A stretch of 64,000 bases of DNA from CAVSRC01 sp963750065 (GTDB lineage: Bacteria > Pseudomonadota > Alphaproteobacteria > Rhizobiales > Kaistiaceae). Both the position numbers and the translations under genes were made by a program. Every line of letters starts with the position of its first letter. Position 1 is the stretch's first letter. Below the pieces are notes generated by a model. That model had not been told where the DNA came from and did not search any database. It saw nothing but the letters and a program-made list of their open reading frames with translations. Below are positions 34,109-43,314 of the stretch, one piece after another. The stretch spans positions 96,804 through 160,803 of the forward strand of contig CAVVPK010000029.1 in assembly GCA_963750065.1 (NCBI GenBank). The letters run 5' to 3'.

Positions 34109-35287
34109 TCAGGCACTGCGATAGAGCTTGGTCAGCACGAATTCGCGGTGGCCGAGCGCTTCCGCGGCGGTGTTGCGGCCGTTGGCGGTCCTGACGATCA
34201 TCTCGATCAGCGCGTCGCCGGCCTGATCAATGGTCATGTCGCGGCGCAGAATCCCGGTTACGTCGACGTCGATGTGCTCCGACATGGTGCGCACCGTGCG
34301 CGGATTGGCGCTGATCTTGATGACCGGCAGGATCGGATTGCCGATGATGTTGCCCTGGCCGGTGGGGAAGGTGTGGATGACATAACCTGCCGCCGCCATC
34401 AGGGTGACGCATTCAGCCGCCGCCGAGGAGGTGTCCATGTAGTAGAGGCCCGGACCCTTCTCCGGCGTCTCGGCTGGCTCCATTGCGTCGATATAACGGC
34501 AGGTGCGGCCGATCTTCTCGAGGTTGCCGAGCGCCTTCTCCTCGATAGTGGTGAGCCCGCCGAGAATGTTGCCCTTGGTCGGCTGGCTGTCGGAGAGGTC
34601 GGAGGTCTTGTACGGCTCGATCACCTCGTCCTGATAGGCCTGGAAGATCTTCATGAACTTCTCGCCGACCTCGGGCGTCGCCGCCCGCGCCTTGCAGATG
34701 TGCTCGCCGCCGGTGATCTCGGACGTCTCACCGAAGACGCCGTAGATGCCCTCGGGAATGAGCTTGTCGTACATGTTGCCCACTGTCGGGCACGAGCCGA
34801 GGCCGGTGGTGGTGTCGCTCTCGCCGCATTTGGTCGAGATCCACAGCTCCGACAGGTCGCATTCCTCGCGCTGCAGCTCGCTCGCCCACTGGACGAATTC
34901 CTTGGCCTTGCGCGCAGCGACCGCGATCGTGTCAAGGTCGCCCCTCTGCTCGATCGAGAAGCCGGCGACCGGCTTTCCGGTCTTGGCGATGCCGTCGACG
35001 ATGACCTTCGTCCATTCCGGCTCGATGCCGATGACCACGACGGCGGCGACGTTCGGGTTGGCGCCGGTGCCGATGATGGTGCGGAAGAACAGATCGAGGT
35101 CCTCGCCGAACTGCAGGCGTCCATAGGCGTGGGGGATGGCCAGCGTGCCCTTGATGTTGTTGGCCACCGCCTCGCAGGCGGCGTTGGAGATGTCGTCAAG
35201 CGGCAGGATGACAACGTGGTTGCGCACGCCGACGCGGCCGTTTTCGCGGCGATAGGCGCTGATCTTGAGATTGCCGTAAGTGCTCAT
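34109..35287 (-). CDS. UxaA-family lyase, large subunit (sulfolactate sulfo-lyase SuyB-like or altronate-dehydratase-like)
   Basis: 392 aa. Starts with YRRENGRVGVRNHVVILP, the hallmark of the C-terminal domain of altronate/galactarate dehydratases, and carries STKCGESDTT with the conserved Cys, GGEH, SQPTKGNILGGLTTIEEKALGN and FPTGQGNIIGNP. The SAF domain is encoded separately just upstream, the arrangement of (2R)-sulfolactate sulfo-lyase (SuyA plus SuyB) and of some sugar-acid dehydratases. A sulfonate/taurine-type importer in the same operon favours the sulfo-lyase reading (sulfolactate to pyruvate and sulfite), but this is not proven. The SD AAGGAGACG overlaps the stop of the small subunit. 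Confidence 0.8.
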   Translation of the reverse strand: MSTYGNLKISAYRRENGRVGVRNHVVILPLDDISNAACEAVANNIKGTLAIPHAYGRLQFGEDLDLFFRTIIGTGANPNVAAVVVIGIEPEWTKVIVDGIAKTGKPVAGFSIEQRGDLDTIAVAARKAKEFVQWASELQREECDLSELWISTKCGESDTTTGLGSCPTVGNMYDKLIPEGIYGVFGETSEITGGEHICKARAATPEVGEKFMKIFQAYQDEVIEPYKTSDLSDSQPTKGNILGGLTTIEEKALGNLEKIGRTCRYIDAMEPAETPEKGPGLYYMDTSSAAAECVTLMAAAGYVIHTFPTGQGNIIGNPILPVIKISANPRTVRTMSEHIDVDVTGILRRDMTIDQAGDALIEMIVRTANGRNTAAEALGHREFVLTKLYRSA

Positions 35288-35297
35288 CGACGTCTCC

Positions 35298-35585
35298 TTA
35301 CCAGCGCTTGGTCTTGAGATTGTGGATATGGACGTAGCCGCCCTTCTTCACGTCCTGGACGATCTTGCCGATGTCCTCGCCATACTTGATGGCGGTGTCG
35401 CCGACCTTGAGATCCTTGAGCGCCACCTTGTGGCCGATCGGCACATCGGCATTGACGGTCAGATTGAACGACGAGTTGTCGGCAGTGACGACGCACAGCA
35501 TGTCGGTGCCGGCAGTCAGTCCCTCGACCACCACCACGCCAACATTGTCCTTGTGGTCGTGAACCAGAAGCTGGGGCGTTGCCAT
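35298..35585 (-). CDS. UxaA-family lyase, small SAF-domain subunit (SuyA-like)
   Basis: 95 aa, a single SAF domain: DVPIGHKVALKDLKVGDTAIKYGEDIG, ending HIHNLKTKRW as in the N-terminal domain of UxaA proteins and in SuyA. It should pair with the large subunit ten bases downstream to form the active lyase. I use the ATG at 35585, preceded by AAAGGAGTGCAA; nine further codons upstream lack a binding site. A perfect 24-bp palindrome lies between it and the binding-protein gene. Confidence 0.82.
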   Translation of the reverse strand: MATPQLLVHDHKDNVGVVVVEGLTAGTDMLCVVTADNSSFNLTVNADVPIGHKVALKDLKVGDTAIKYGEDIGKIVQDVKKGGYVHIHNLKTKRW

Positions 35586-35643
35586 TTGCACTCCTTTGAA
35601 AAACGGCACCAATCAACGGATGGCGGGGCCGCCGCCGCCGGTC

Positions 35644-35667
35644 TGGGCGCCGCCATGGCGGCGCCCA
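35644..35667. terminator. Perfect 24-bp palindrome after the ABC binding-protein gene
   Basis: TGGGCGCCGCCA immediately followed by its complement. On the minus-strand RNA it folds into a very stable hairpin 19 bp after the stop at 35686. Without a U-run it more likely protects the upstream transport mRNA than fully terminates transcription before the lyase genes. Confidence 0.5.
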
Positions 35668-35685
35668 AACGGTGACTGACAGTGG

Positions 35686-36750
35686 TCAGTATTTCGCCGG
35701 GTCGACTTTCCCGACGTTCTGCAGGACGGCATCGACGTAGGAAGCGTCGATGGTCTTCTCGTAGGCCGGGACATTGTCGATCTGGCCAAATGTCTTCAGC
35801 TTGCCGGCGGTGAACTCATAGGACTGCTTGCTCGGCAGGCCCTGATTGAGCGGCCAGACCTTGCCCTTGATCAACAGGTTGTAGGCGTATTCGATGGCCG
35901 CGGGATCCTCGCCGCTGGCCTTGGCGCCGTCGGCGATGACCTTGGCCTTGTTGGCCGGGTCGTACATCCAACGGCTGGCGAGCACCAGCGCACGCACGAA
36001 GCGCTTGACCTCGCCGGCATTCGCCTTGGCATAGGCGTCGTTGGCGGCCAGCGCGCCGTACCACCACTCAGGCAGCGTATCCCACTCATAGGCCAGCACT
36101 TTGGCACCCGGGGCCTTCTTCAGCACCGTATAGGCGCCGTCGGCATGGAAGACGGCGGCGGAGATGCGGCCGCTGACCATGGCCGGGACGAAGCCCGAGC
36201 GCTGCATGTTGATCTGGTGGACATCCTTGATGTTCACCTTGTCGGCGCTGAGGCAGGCCTGGAGCAACGTCTGGGCGAAGCCGCCGGTATCGGTCACGCC
36301 GACATTCTTGCCGACCAGTTCCTTGGCCGACTGAATGCCGTCGCCGATGCACACCGTGTCGAGCTTGAGGCCGTAGGACCAGATCACGTGCGCAGCCTGT
36401 CCGTGCGAGGCGGCGATGATCGGATCGGTGGCCGAGGTGAAGGAGAACTTGGTCGAGCCGGCCACGGTGCTCAGGAAGGCCGGAACGCCGCTGCCCTCGG
36501 CGACCAGGTTGACGTGCAGGTGCTCCTTGTCAAAGAAGCCTTCGGCTTGCGCGATGAAGGGGACCAGAAACACCGCCTTGGGTGGCGTCACCGCCACCGT
36601 GGCGCCGATATCCCCCCAGGGCGTGGAATCGGTCACCTTGGACCAGTCGTCTGCCGCCTGGGCGCTGGCCATGCCGGCCAGAAGACCCGAGGCCACGAGG
36701 CCAGCGGCCAAGGCCAGCGGCTTGCTCTTGAACCATCCAGTACCGTTCAT
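35686..36750 (-). CDS. ABC transporter substrate-binding protein, NMT1/TauA (sulfonate/taurine) type
   Basis: 354 aa with a signal peptide (about 1-33, ending ASAQAAD). The mature part is an NMT1/THI5-like binder (PKAVFLVPFIAQAEGFFDKEHL, 'LVGKNVGVTDTGGFAQTLLQACL' region). Members bring in taurine, alkanesulfonates, nitrate, pyrimidine precursors or aromatic acids. Start ATG at 36750 with AAAGGGAGGG upstream. It is encoded after its permease and ATPase and before the split UxaA-type lyase, so the ligand is probably the lyase substrate or its precursor. Confidence 0.9.
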   Translation of the reverse strand: MNGTGWFKSKPLALAAGLVASGLLAGMASAQAADDWSKVTDSTPWGDIGATVAVTPPKAVFLVPFIAQAEGFFDKEHLHVNLVAEGSGVPAFLSTVAGSTKFSFTSATDPIIAASHGQAAHVIWSYGLKLDTVCIGDGIQSAKELVGKNVGVTDTGGFAQTLLQACLSADKVNIKDVHQINMQRSGFVPAMVSGRISAAVFHADGAYTVLKKAPGAKVLAYEWDTLPEWWYGALAANDAYAKANAGEVKRFVRALVLASRWMYDPANKAKVIADGAKASGEDPAAIEYAYNLLIKGKVWPLNQGLPSKQSYEFTAGKLKTFGQIDNVPAYEKTIDASYVDAVLQNVGKVDPAKY

Positions 36751-36836
36751 GTGCTTCCCTCCCTTTATGTGCGCGGGATCGGACCCATTCCGTCCCGTTT
36801 CCTCCGATTCGAATGCACTTATCGGGCGCGCCGTAT

Positions 36837-37684
36837 TCAGCGGCCCGTATCCTTGTTGGCCCAGGGGGCGAGGCGTTTCCTGACCAGCTCGATGACCGTG
36901 CGGAAGAAGACGCCGAGGATCATCACCGTCAGCAGAACGGCCAGCATGTCGGCCGTCTTGTAGGAGTTGGCGGAAAAGGCCAGCAGCTCGCCCATGCCGG
37001 ACAGCGCTGTGTAGATTTCGGAGATGAACATCCCGACCAGACCCATGGCGACGCCCTGAGAGAGGCCGGTCACAATGTAGGGGACGACGCTCGGAATAAT
37101 GACGTGCCGCCACATCTCCATTTCACTGGCGCGGAAGGAACGGGCGACCTCGATCAGCGAGGAATCGACGTTGCGAACGCCGTTGTAGACCGCGATGGTC
37201 GTGGGGAAGAAGACGAACATCGAGATGATGATGAGCTGGGCCTCGATGCCGAAGCCGAACCACAGCGAGATGAGCGGGATCAGCGCTACCAGCGGCGTCG
37301 CGTAGATCGCATAGATGTACATGCCCACCGCGGCGTCGAAACTGGCGAAGCGCCCCATGGCGACGCCAACCAGGATGCCGATGGCGCTGCCGATCACCAG
37401 GCCGCCGAGGAACATCGACACGCTGTATTTCAGGGCATCGAGAAGCGGCCCGCCGACGAGCATCAGGTAAAGGTGCGCGATCACCGTCGTGAACGGCGTG
37501 AAGATGATCTCCAGCGAGTTGAGGCCGTAGATCTGCCAGGCACCGAGCACCACGACGAAGGACAGCACGCGGATTAGCAGCAGACGATTGCGCTTCTTCT
37601 GTTCGCTCTGCCGGCGGCGATGCTTGACGCGCTCGCGCACGGCGGCGCGTGTGTGGGGAGCCTGCGCGCTCGTGTCCATGGCGT

Positions 37685-37688
<4 letters not shown>
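36837..37688 (-). CDS. ABC transporter permease, SsuC/TauC type
   Basis: 283 aa; cytoplasmic basic N-terminus followed by about six membrane helices and the typical loop 'LIEVARSFRASEMEMWRHVIIPSVVPY' region. The ATG overlaps the ATPase stop (ATGA) and is preceded by GGGAGGACC. Inner-membrane channel of the sulfonate-type importer. Confidence 0.91.
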
Positions 37689-38512
<824 letters not shown>

Positions 38513-38601
38513 GCTTTTCGTCCTCCCAGACGGTTTCTTATTGGGCGCGCGCGGCGCCGTTCACCGTGCAACCTTGCCGGCATAATCCTTTCGGGCCGCC
38601 G

Positions 38602-39579
38602 TCATTGCACCACGTGCTCCGGCGGTTCGTTGTCGATCAGCACCCGCGTCACGTTCTGCCACGCGGTGCGAAACAGATAGGCCCAGGACTGCCGGGTCAC
38701 GCCGGCAATATGGGGCGTCAGGATGGTGCGCTCGGCGGCCGCGGCGGAAAGCGCCAGCAGCGGATTGTCTGCCGCCGGCGGCTCGCTGGAATAGACGTCG
38801 ACGGCAGCGCCGCCCAGATGGCTCGATTCCAGCGCCGCGGCCAGCGCGGTTTCGTTGACGATGCCGCCGCGCGACGCCTGAATGAGTACCGCGCCGGGCT
38901 TCATGAGCGCTAGCCGCTCGGTATTGATGAGATCGGTTGTCGCCGGCAGCAAAGGCACGTGCAGCGACACGACGTCGGCGCGCTGAAGCAGGTCCTCGAG
39001 GCCGAGCGCCTCGGCGCCGAGCGCCGCTGCGGCGGACGCACTGGCGGGCGCCGGATCGTAGAACGCAATCCGGGCGCCGGCCTGTTTGAACCGCTGGGCA
39101 ACCGCACGCCCGATGACGCCGATGCCGACGATGCCGACCAGCAGCCCTTCGAGGCCGTTGACGCCTTCGCCGAGCATGCGGCTGCGAAATGCCGCGTAAT
39201 CGCCGCTGCGGATGGCGGCGGTGGACTGCGTCAAGCGCCTGAGAAGGACGGCTGCGCACGACACGGCGTATTCCGCCAGCGCATCGTTGCTGCCGCCGGG
39301 CACATTGGCGACCGGGATGCCGAGCTGCTTCAGGCCGCCGGTATCGACGCGGTCGACGCCGGCGCCGGTCACCTGCACGAGGCGGATCGCACTGTCGGAA
39401 AACAGGTCGAGCGCAAGCTTGGCGCCGACGGCGGGGATGACCAGCGCCCGCGCCGCTTTCAGTGCGGCCGGCATGGCTGCGTCGCTCGGCGCCATATAGG
39501 CGATCTTCAGGCGCTCAGGTGGCGCGACCCCGACGCGGGTAAAATCGGCTTCTGGGCGAAGGCAGAGGACGTCCGACAT
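38602..39579 (-). CDS. D-isomer-specific 2-hydroxyacid dehydrogenase
   Basis: 325 aa with a split catalytic domain and a Rossmann domain (VGIVGIGVIG, about 140-150). The catalytic Arg (QASRGGIVNE), Glu (YSSEPP) and His (TPHIAG) are all present. Members reduce 2-oxoacids, including phosphoglycerate, glyoxylate and sulfopyruvate (SlcC). The start at 39579 overlaps the cupin stop (TGATG), indicating coupling; an ATG 26 codons upstream is inside the cupin. If the lyase downstream is SuyAB-like, a sulfolactate dehydrogenase role would fit, as inference. Confidence 0.88.
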   Translation of the reverse strand: MSDVLCLRPEADFTRVGVAPPERLKIAYMAPSDAAMPAALKAARALVIPAVGAKLALDLFSDSAIRLVQVTGAGVDRVDTGGLKQLGIPVANVPGGSNDALAEYAVSCAAVLLRRLTQSTAAIRSGDYAAFRSRMLGEGVNGLEGLLVGIVGIGVIGRAVAQRFKQAGARIAFYDPAPASASAAAALGAEALGLEDLLQRADVVSLHVPLLPATTDLINTERLALMKPGAVLIQASRGGIVNETALAAALESSHLGGAAVDVYSSEPPAADNPLLALSAAAAERTILTPHIAGVTRQSWAYLFRTAWQNVTRVLIDNEPPEHVVQ

Positions 39580-39977
39580 CAGCCAACCAGCCCGTTCGAA
39601 TCCCACGACACGAATTCTTCGGTTCCCGGACGGATGTCGTTGATCGGGAAGAAGCACAGAAGCCGAAGAACGCTCGCGGCCGTATTGTAGGTCGCGTGGC
39701 GTTCGCCGGCGGGAACCAGCACGGTGTCGCCGGCCGTAACCTTGTATTCGCCGGCGTCGGTGCGCGTGACCCCTTCGCCGGCAAGCACGTGGATGTACTC
39801 CTCGAAACCGTAATGGACATGCGGGCCGCGGCGTTTCGCGCCAGGCTCGTCGGGGTCGATTTCCACCAGACGGACGGTCGAACTGGTCGAGCCGGTCCCC
39901 AGGCCGACGATCTCAAGCGCCCGCCGGCCTGGCAGGTTCATTGCCCTTGCGTCTTTCTGGGCGATGACCCTTGCCAT
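39579..39977 (-). CDS. Single-domain cupin protein
   Basis: 132 aa, one cupin barrel: motif 1 around GPHVHYGFEEYIHVLAGEG and motif 2 around GDTVLVPAGERHATYN, with the His and Glu expected for a metal site. Probably a small isomerase, lyase or dioxygenase, or a sugar-acid binder. Both ends overlap neighbours by one base (TGATG), so it is firmly in the Gfo/Idh-creatininase-cupin-dehydrogenase operon. Confidence 0.8.
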   Translation of the reverse strand: MARVIAQKDARAMNLPGRRALEIVGLGTGSTSSTVRLVEIDPDEPGAKRRGPHVHYGFEEYIHVLAGEGVTRTDAGEYKVTAGDTVLVPAGERHATYNTAASVLRLLCFFPINDIRPGTEEFVSWDSNGLVG

Positions 39978-40789
39978 CAGGTCACCTTGCGCAGGTGCTT
40001 GACCTCCGCGGTGCCGCCGAGAACGCGATTGAGCTGCTCGAACAATTCGCTCGCTTCCTCGGCAATCGCGTCGGCGATCGCCTCGACCATGTCGAGGCCG
40101 CGATCCTCCGTCGCTCCGGCCGGGCTGCCGTACCAGCCGGTCGGCGCGATGTCGCGGATATCGGTAAGCACCGGCTGGTAGCTGCGCGTGCGGCGCAGCT
40201 TGTCCATGTGGTGGCCGCGGGCATGGTCGGAGGAGTGGTCGATCCGGTCCAGGTGAACCAGCTCCGGCCGGCAGGCGAGCACCGCCAGCGCCTCGATTTC
40301 ACCGCCATGGGTCAGGCCGTTGCACTGGTTGCCGTACATCTCCTCGGCGACGTAGCAGGCCTGTACCGTCAGAACCGTCATGCCGACGCGGCGATGCAGG
40401 TCCTCGGCAGCGATGGCAAGCGCGGGGATGTTGCCCTCGTGCCAGTTGACGATCATCAGCATCTTGGCGCCGTGCTTGGCAGAAGATTCGCAGATCTCGG
40501 TGATGACGCGGATATAGGTGTCGGGCGTGAAGGTGACCGTGCCCTCATAGGGCATGTGCATCGGCGTGACGCCAACCATCGGGCTCGGCAGGACGAGCCC
40601 GTCCATGCGCTGCGCCACGGCCGCGGCGACCATCTCGGCCGCAAAGGAGTTGGTGCCGGCGGGCAGGTGCGCGCCGTGCTGCTCGACGCTTCCAGTCGGC
40701 ATGAGAACCAGCGGATTGCGCCGGAACTGTTCGGCGATTTCCGGCTGGGTGAGGTTGGCGAAGATGCGCGAGGGCAACGAAGGCAGCAT
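39977..40789 (-). CDS. Creatininase-family amidohydrolase with an altered metal ligand
   Basis: 270 aa. The creatininase fold is marked by GSVEQHGAHLPAGTNSF, NWHEGN and THGGEIEAL. In creatininase the first motif ends in an Asp that bridges the two metals; here it is Asn47, while Glu36 and His38 are kept. The family hydrolyses cyclic amides such as creatinine, or formamides such as FAPy in riboflavin pathways. The change suggests a different metal state or substrate. ATG at 40789, one base after the Gfo/Idh stop. Confidence 0.83.
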   Translation of the reverse strand: MLPSLPSRIFANLTQPEIAEQFRRNPLVLMPTGSVEQHGAHLPAGTNSFAAEMVAAAVAQRMDGLVLPSPMVGVTPMHMPYEGTVTFTPDTYIRVITEICESSAKHGAKMLMIVNWHEGNIPALAIAAEDLHRRVGMTVLTVQACYVAEEMYGNQCNGLTHGGEIEALAVLACRPELVHLDRIDHSSDHARGHHMDKLRRTRSYQPVLTDIRDIAPTGWYGSPAGATEDRGLDMVEAIADAIAEEASELFEQLNRVLGGTAEVKHLRKVT

Positions 40790-40790
40790 G

Positions 40791-41870
40791 TCAGGCCCTC
40801 TCCAGGACTTTCGAGGACGCCGCCTTGCGGACCTCATCGAGGGGCACCAGGGCGCCGTTCTGTTCGATCGAGCTGAGCGCCGCATAGACGCAGGCGACGG
40901 CCGCATTGCCGTTGGCGGCGCTGAGTTCGTTTGCCTTGCCCGAGCGGCAGCTTTCCGCAAACAGCTCGAGCTCGGCGCGGAACATGTTCGAGTCCGGCTC
41001 CTTGAGAACCTCGCGGTCGGCGTAGCCGTTCTTGCCGCGCTGGATGTAGAGCAGCGAACTGGCGCGCAGCTTCTCCGGCGTGTCCCAGGTGCCGAAGTCG
41101 ATCTCATAATGCATCAGTCCCTTGGAGCCGAAGACGCGAACAGCGAAGACGCCCGGCGAGGTCCAACACGTGCCTACATAGGCAACCTTGCCGTCGGCGA
41201 ACTTCAGCAGCGTCATCGACTGATCGTCGACTTCGGCTCCCACGGGAGAGAGTTTTGAGGCGATCGACGTCGCCTCGGTAACTTCGCCACCGAGATAGTG
41301 GACGACATCGAACATGTGGATGGCGAGCTGCGACAGCGGGCCGCCGGGTGCGCGGTCCTTGTACCAGCGCCAGGTCTGCGGGGTCAGTTCCAGAGCCCGC
41401 TCATTGGAGAAGTTTGCCTCGATGAAACCGACCCGGCCCAGTTCGCCGGCGTCGATGGCACGGCGCATCTCGCGAATACCGCCGAGCAGCCGGGCGCTGT
41501 GGCCGACCGTCACCGTGACGCCGTAGGTTTTCTGCAGCGCCTCGATGGCCAGCCCGTCTTCGAGCGTGCTGGCGATCGGCTTTTCCGTGTAGACGTGCTT
41601 GCCGGCCCTGGCGACTGCGCTCGCCACCGGCAGGTGCTGCTCGTTGGGAACGGTGAGGATGACGCCCTCGATGTCCTTCCGGGACAACAGCGTCTCCAGG
41701 GTGGCCACCGACTCCACGCCGGTATCCCGCGCGAATGCGTCACGCTTCTCCTGGGAGCGGCTGAATCCGGCAACGATCTCTATTCTGTCGGAGAGCTTGG
41801 CGGCGTTGGTGAGAACCCGCGCCCAGCGCCCGAGGCCGACGATTCCGATTTTGACTTTGCCTGCGTTCAT
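40791..41870 (-). CDS. Gfo/Idh/MocA-family NAD(P)-dependent oxidoreductase
   Basis: 359 aa with an N-terminal Rossmann fold (GIVGLGRWA, about 9-17) and the conserved TEKPIA motif. The C-terminal domain has 'GGPLSQLAIHMFDVVHYLGG' with the expected His. These enzymes oxidise sugars, inositols or their amino derivatives. It is the first gene of the operon that runs to the D-2-hydroxyacid dehydrogenase and probably on into the importer, and it has a palindromic site 24 bp upstream of its start. Confidence 0.9.
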   Translation of the reverse strand: MNAGKVKIGIVGLGRWARVLTNAAKLSDRIEIVAGFSRSQEKRDAFARDTGVESVATLETLLSRKDIEGVILTVPNEQHLPVASAVARAGKHVYTEKPIASTLEDGLAIEALQKTYGVTVTVGHSARLLGGIREMRRAIDAGELGRVGFIEANFSNERALELTPQTWRWYKDRAPGGPLSQLAIHMFDVVHYLGGEVTEATSIASKLSPVGAEVDDQSMTLLKFADGKVAYVGTCWTSPGVFAVRVFGSKGLMHYEIDFGTWDTPEKLRASSLLYIQRGKNGYADREVLKEPDSNMFRAELELFAESCRSGKANELSAANGNAAVACVYAALSSIEQNGALVPLDEVRKAASSKVLERA

Positions 41871-41893
41871 TCTTCTCGTGTCCTGTCAGTGCG

Positions 41894-41906
41894 TAATACG
41901 GTATGA
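41894..41906. promoter_or_regulatory. TAATAC-G-GTATGA palindrome, candidate GntR operator (site 1)
   Basis: Near-perfect 6-1-6 dyad just upstream of the Gfo/Idh start at 41870. It matches a second, perfect dyad at 43224-43236. Candidate site for the FCD-type GntR regulator at 43315-44058. Confidence 0.55.
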
Positions 41907-41965
41907 CGGGAAGATCGTGGGAGTCAACGACACTTATTGCGGGAGCTTGCGGCTCGCCGTGCCGC

Positions 41966-43192
41966 CTAAAAGTTCATTTCGAGCACATAGAGCCCGCCGG
42001 TGAAGCGGTCGACCGCGTAGGCGATGCCGCGTTCGTCGGCGAACACGTCGTTGAGCTGAATGGCGCCAGCGGGCGAGCCCTTCGGTGCCGCCGGCACGAA
42101 GCAGGCGATCTCGCGCGGCTGGAACTGATTCGAGATATCGAACGCTCTCAGGCCGCCGTTGAAGAAGGTGCCGAGGATGATGTCCTCGGACTGGAACGAC
42201 GTCGGCACGGGATTGTTCTCGTGAACGTTGTGGGCGCCGAAGCGCCCGCCGCGATGCCGGAATTCCTCGACCGGCGGCAGGGGCAGGGTGGAAACCGGCA
42301 CCGGATTGTCTTCCGAGCGCGCGTCGACGATCCACATCAGCTTGGGCCAGTCGGCCGCGGCGTCCTTGATCGATTCGTTGGTCACCACCAAGAGGCCGCG
42401 CTGGAAGAGCGGCAGCACGGTGTGCGTGAAGCCGAGATAGGGCGGTGAATTGTTCCAGCGTGAGACGGCCTTCGGCCGGCTCTTGTCGGCGATGTCGAGG
42501 ACAACAACGCCACCGTCGACGTAGCCGAGATAGGCGCGATCCGGCCGCTGCGGATAGACGTTGGTGTTGTGTACGCGAAAGCCGGCGCCTTGCGGATTGT
42601 GCTGAATCGGCGGTTCTTCGCTGTCGCCAACGCGAACACCGGGCAGCCACCAGCGGCCGACTTCGGCCGGTTTCGCGGGGTCGCGCACATCGACGATGCG
42701 GTAGAACTGGTCGTCGCCGGGACGATGCGAACGGAAATCGTGCGCGCCGGCAGACATGTGGACATACTCGCCGTCGCAGAACCAGAGCTGATGGACGCCG
42801 CGCGAATGCGGCCCCGAGGCATCGAAAAAGCCGACCGACCGCGGCTGCTCGGGGACGGAGATGTCGAACAGCTCCATGCCGGCGGGCTTCTGCCCCGCTT
42901 GTCTGGTCTGATAAGCGACCGCCATGAGGTTGCCGACCACATCGAGCGAATTGGAGCGCATGTGGGGTTGGGGCAGGTCGGTCTGGACCACCAGCCGGGG
43001 CGCTCGCGGGTCGCTCACGTCGACGGCGGAGAAGTTCTTTGGCGCGCTTTCGTGGGCAAGCCACAGGATGCGGCGCCCGTCGCCGGCGATCTGTACGGCC
43101 ATGCCCTCGCCAAGGCCGCCATAGCCGCCCAGCTCGTGCTGCGCCAGCAGCTTGAAGCCATGGATGATCGGAACGTCCGGAGCGGCGGCGAT
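41966..43192 (-). CDS. LVIVD-repeat beta-propeller protein
   Basis: Repeated units of about 40-50 residues contain 'DVSDPRAPRLV', 'DISVPEQPRSVG', 'DVRDPAKPAEVG' and 'DIADKSRPKAVS', the LVIVD signature, which suggests a propeller. The first ATG is at 43102, but the frame continues upstream in clearly coding sequence (HGFKLLAQHELGGYGG) without a stop. At 43190-43192 there is an ATC exactly seven bases after a strong GGGAGGA. I give the gene from this ATC: it may be a rare non-AUG start or a mutated ATG. If the true start is 43102 the product has 378 residues. No signal peptide seen. Function unknown. Confidence 0.7.
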   Translation of the reverse strand: MAAAPDVPIIHGFKLLAQHELGGYGGLGEGMAVQIAGDGRRILWLAHESAPKNFSAVDVSDPRAPRLVVQTDLPQPHMRSNSLDVVGNLMAVAYQTRQAGQKPAGMELFDISVPEQPRSVGFFDASGPHSRGVHQLWFCDGEYVHMSAGAHDFRSHRPGDDQFYRIVDVRDPAKPAEVGRWWLPGVRVGDSEEPPIQHNPQGAGFRVHNTNVYPQRPDRAYLGYVDGGVVVLDIADKSRPKAVSRWNNSPPYLGFTHTVLPLFQRGLLVVTNESIKDAAADWPKLMWIVDARSEDNPVPVSTLPLPPVEEFRHRGGRFGAHNVHENNPVPTSFQSEDIILGTFFNGGLRAFDISNQFQPREIACFVPAAPKGSPAGAIQLNDVFADERGIAYAVDRFTGGLYVLEMNF

Positions 43193-43223
43193 GGCGGTTC
43201 CTCCCTCAGCCAGCGTCTTATCG

Positions 43224-43236
43224 TATTACGGTAATA
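43224..43236. promoter_or_regulatory. TATTAC-G-GTAATA perfect palindrome, candidate GntR operator (site 2)
   Basis: Perfect 6-1-6 inverted repeat between the GntR gene and the LVIVD gene. It shares the core TACGGTA with site 1 at 41894-41906. Its size and symmetry fit FadR-subfamily GntR operators. Confidence 0.6.
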
Positions 43237-43314
43237 TTAGGCGGGAGAGGGACGCGCGGCAAGCACCGTCACGAAAAAATAGCCGGTGGTCGCGCAGATG
43301 TCGGACGCCGGCCG

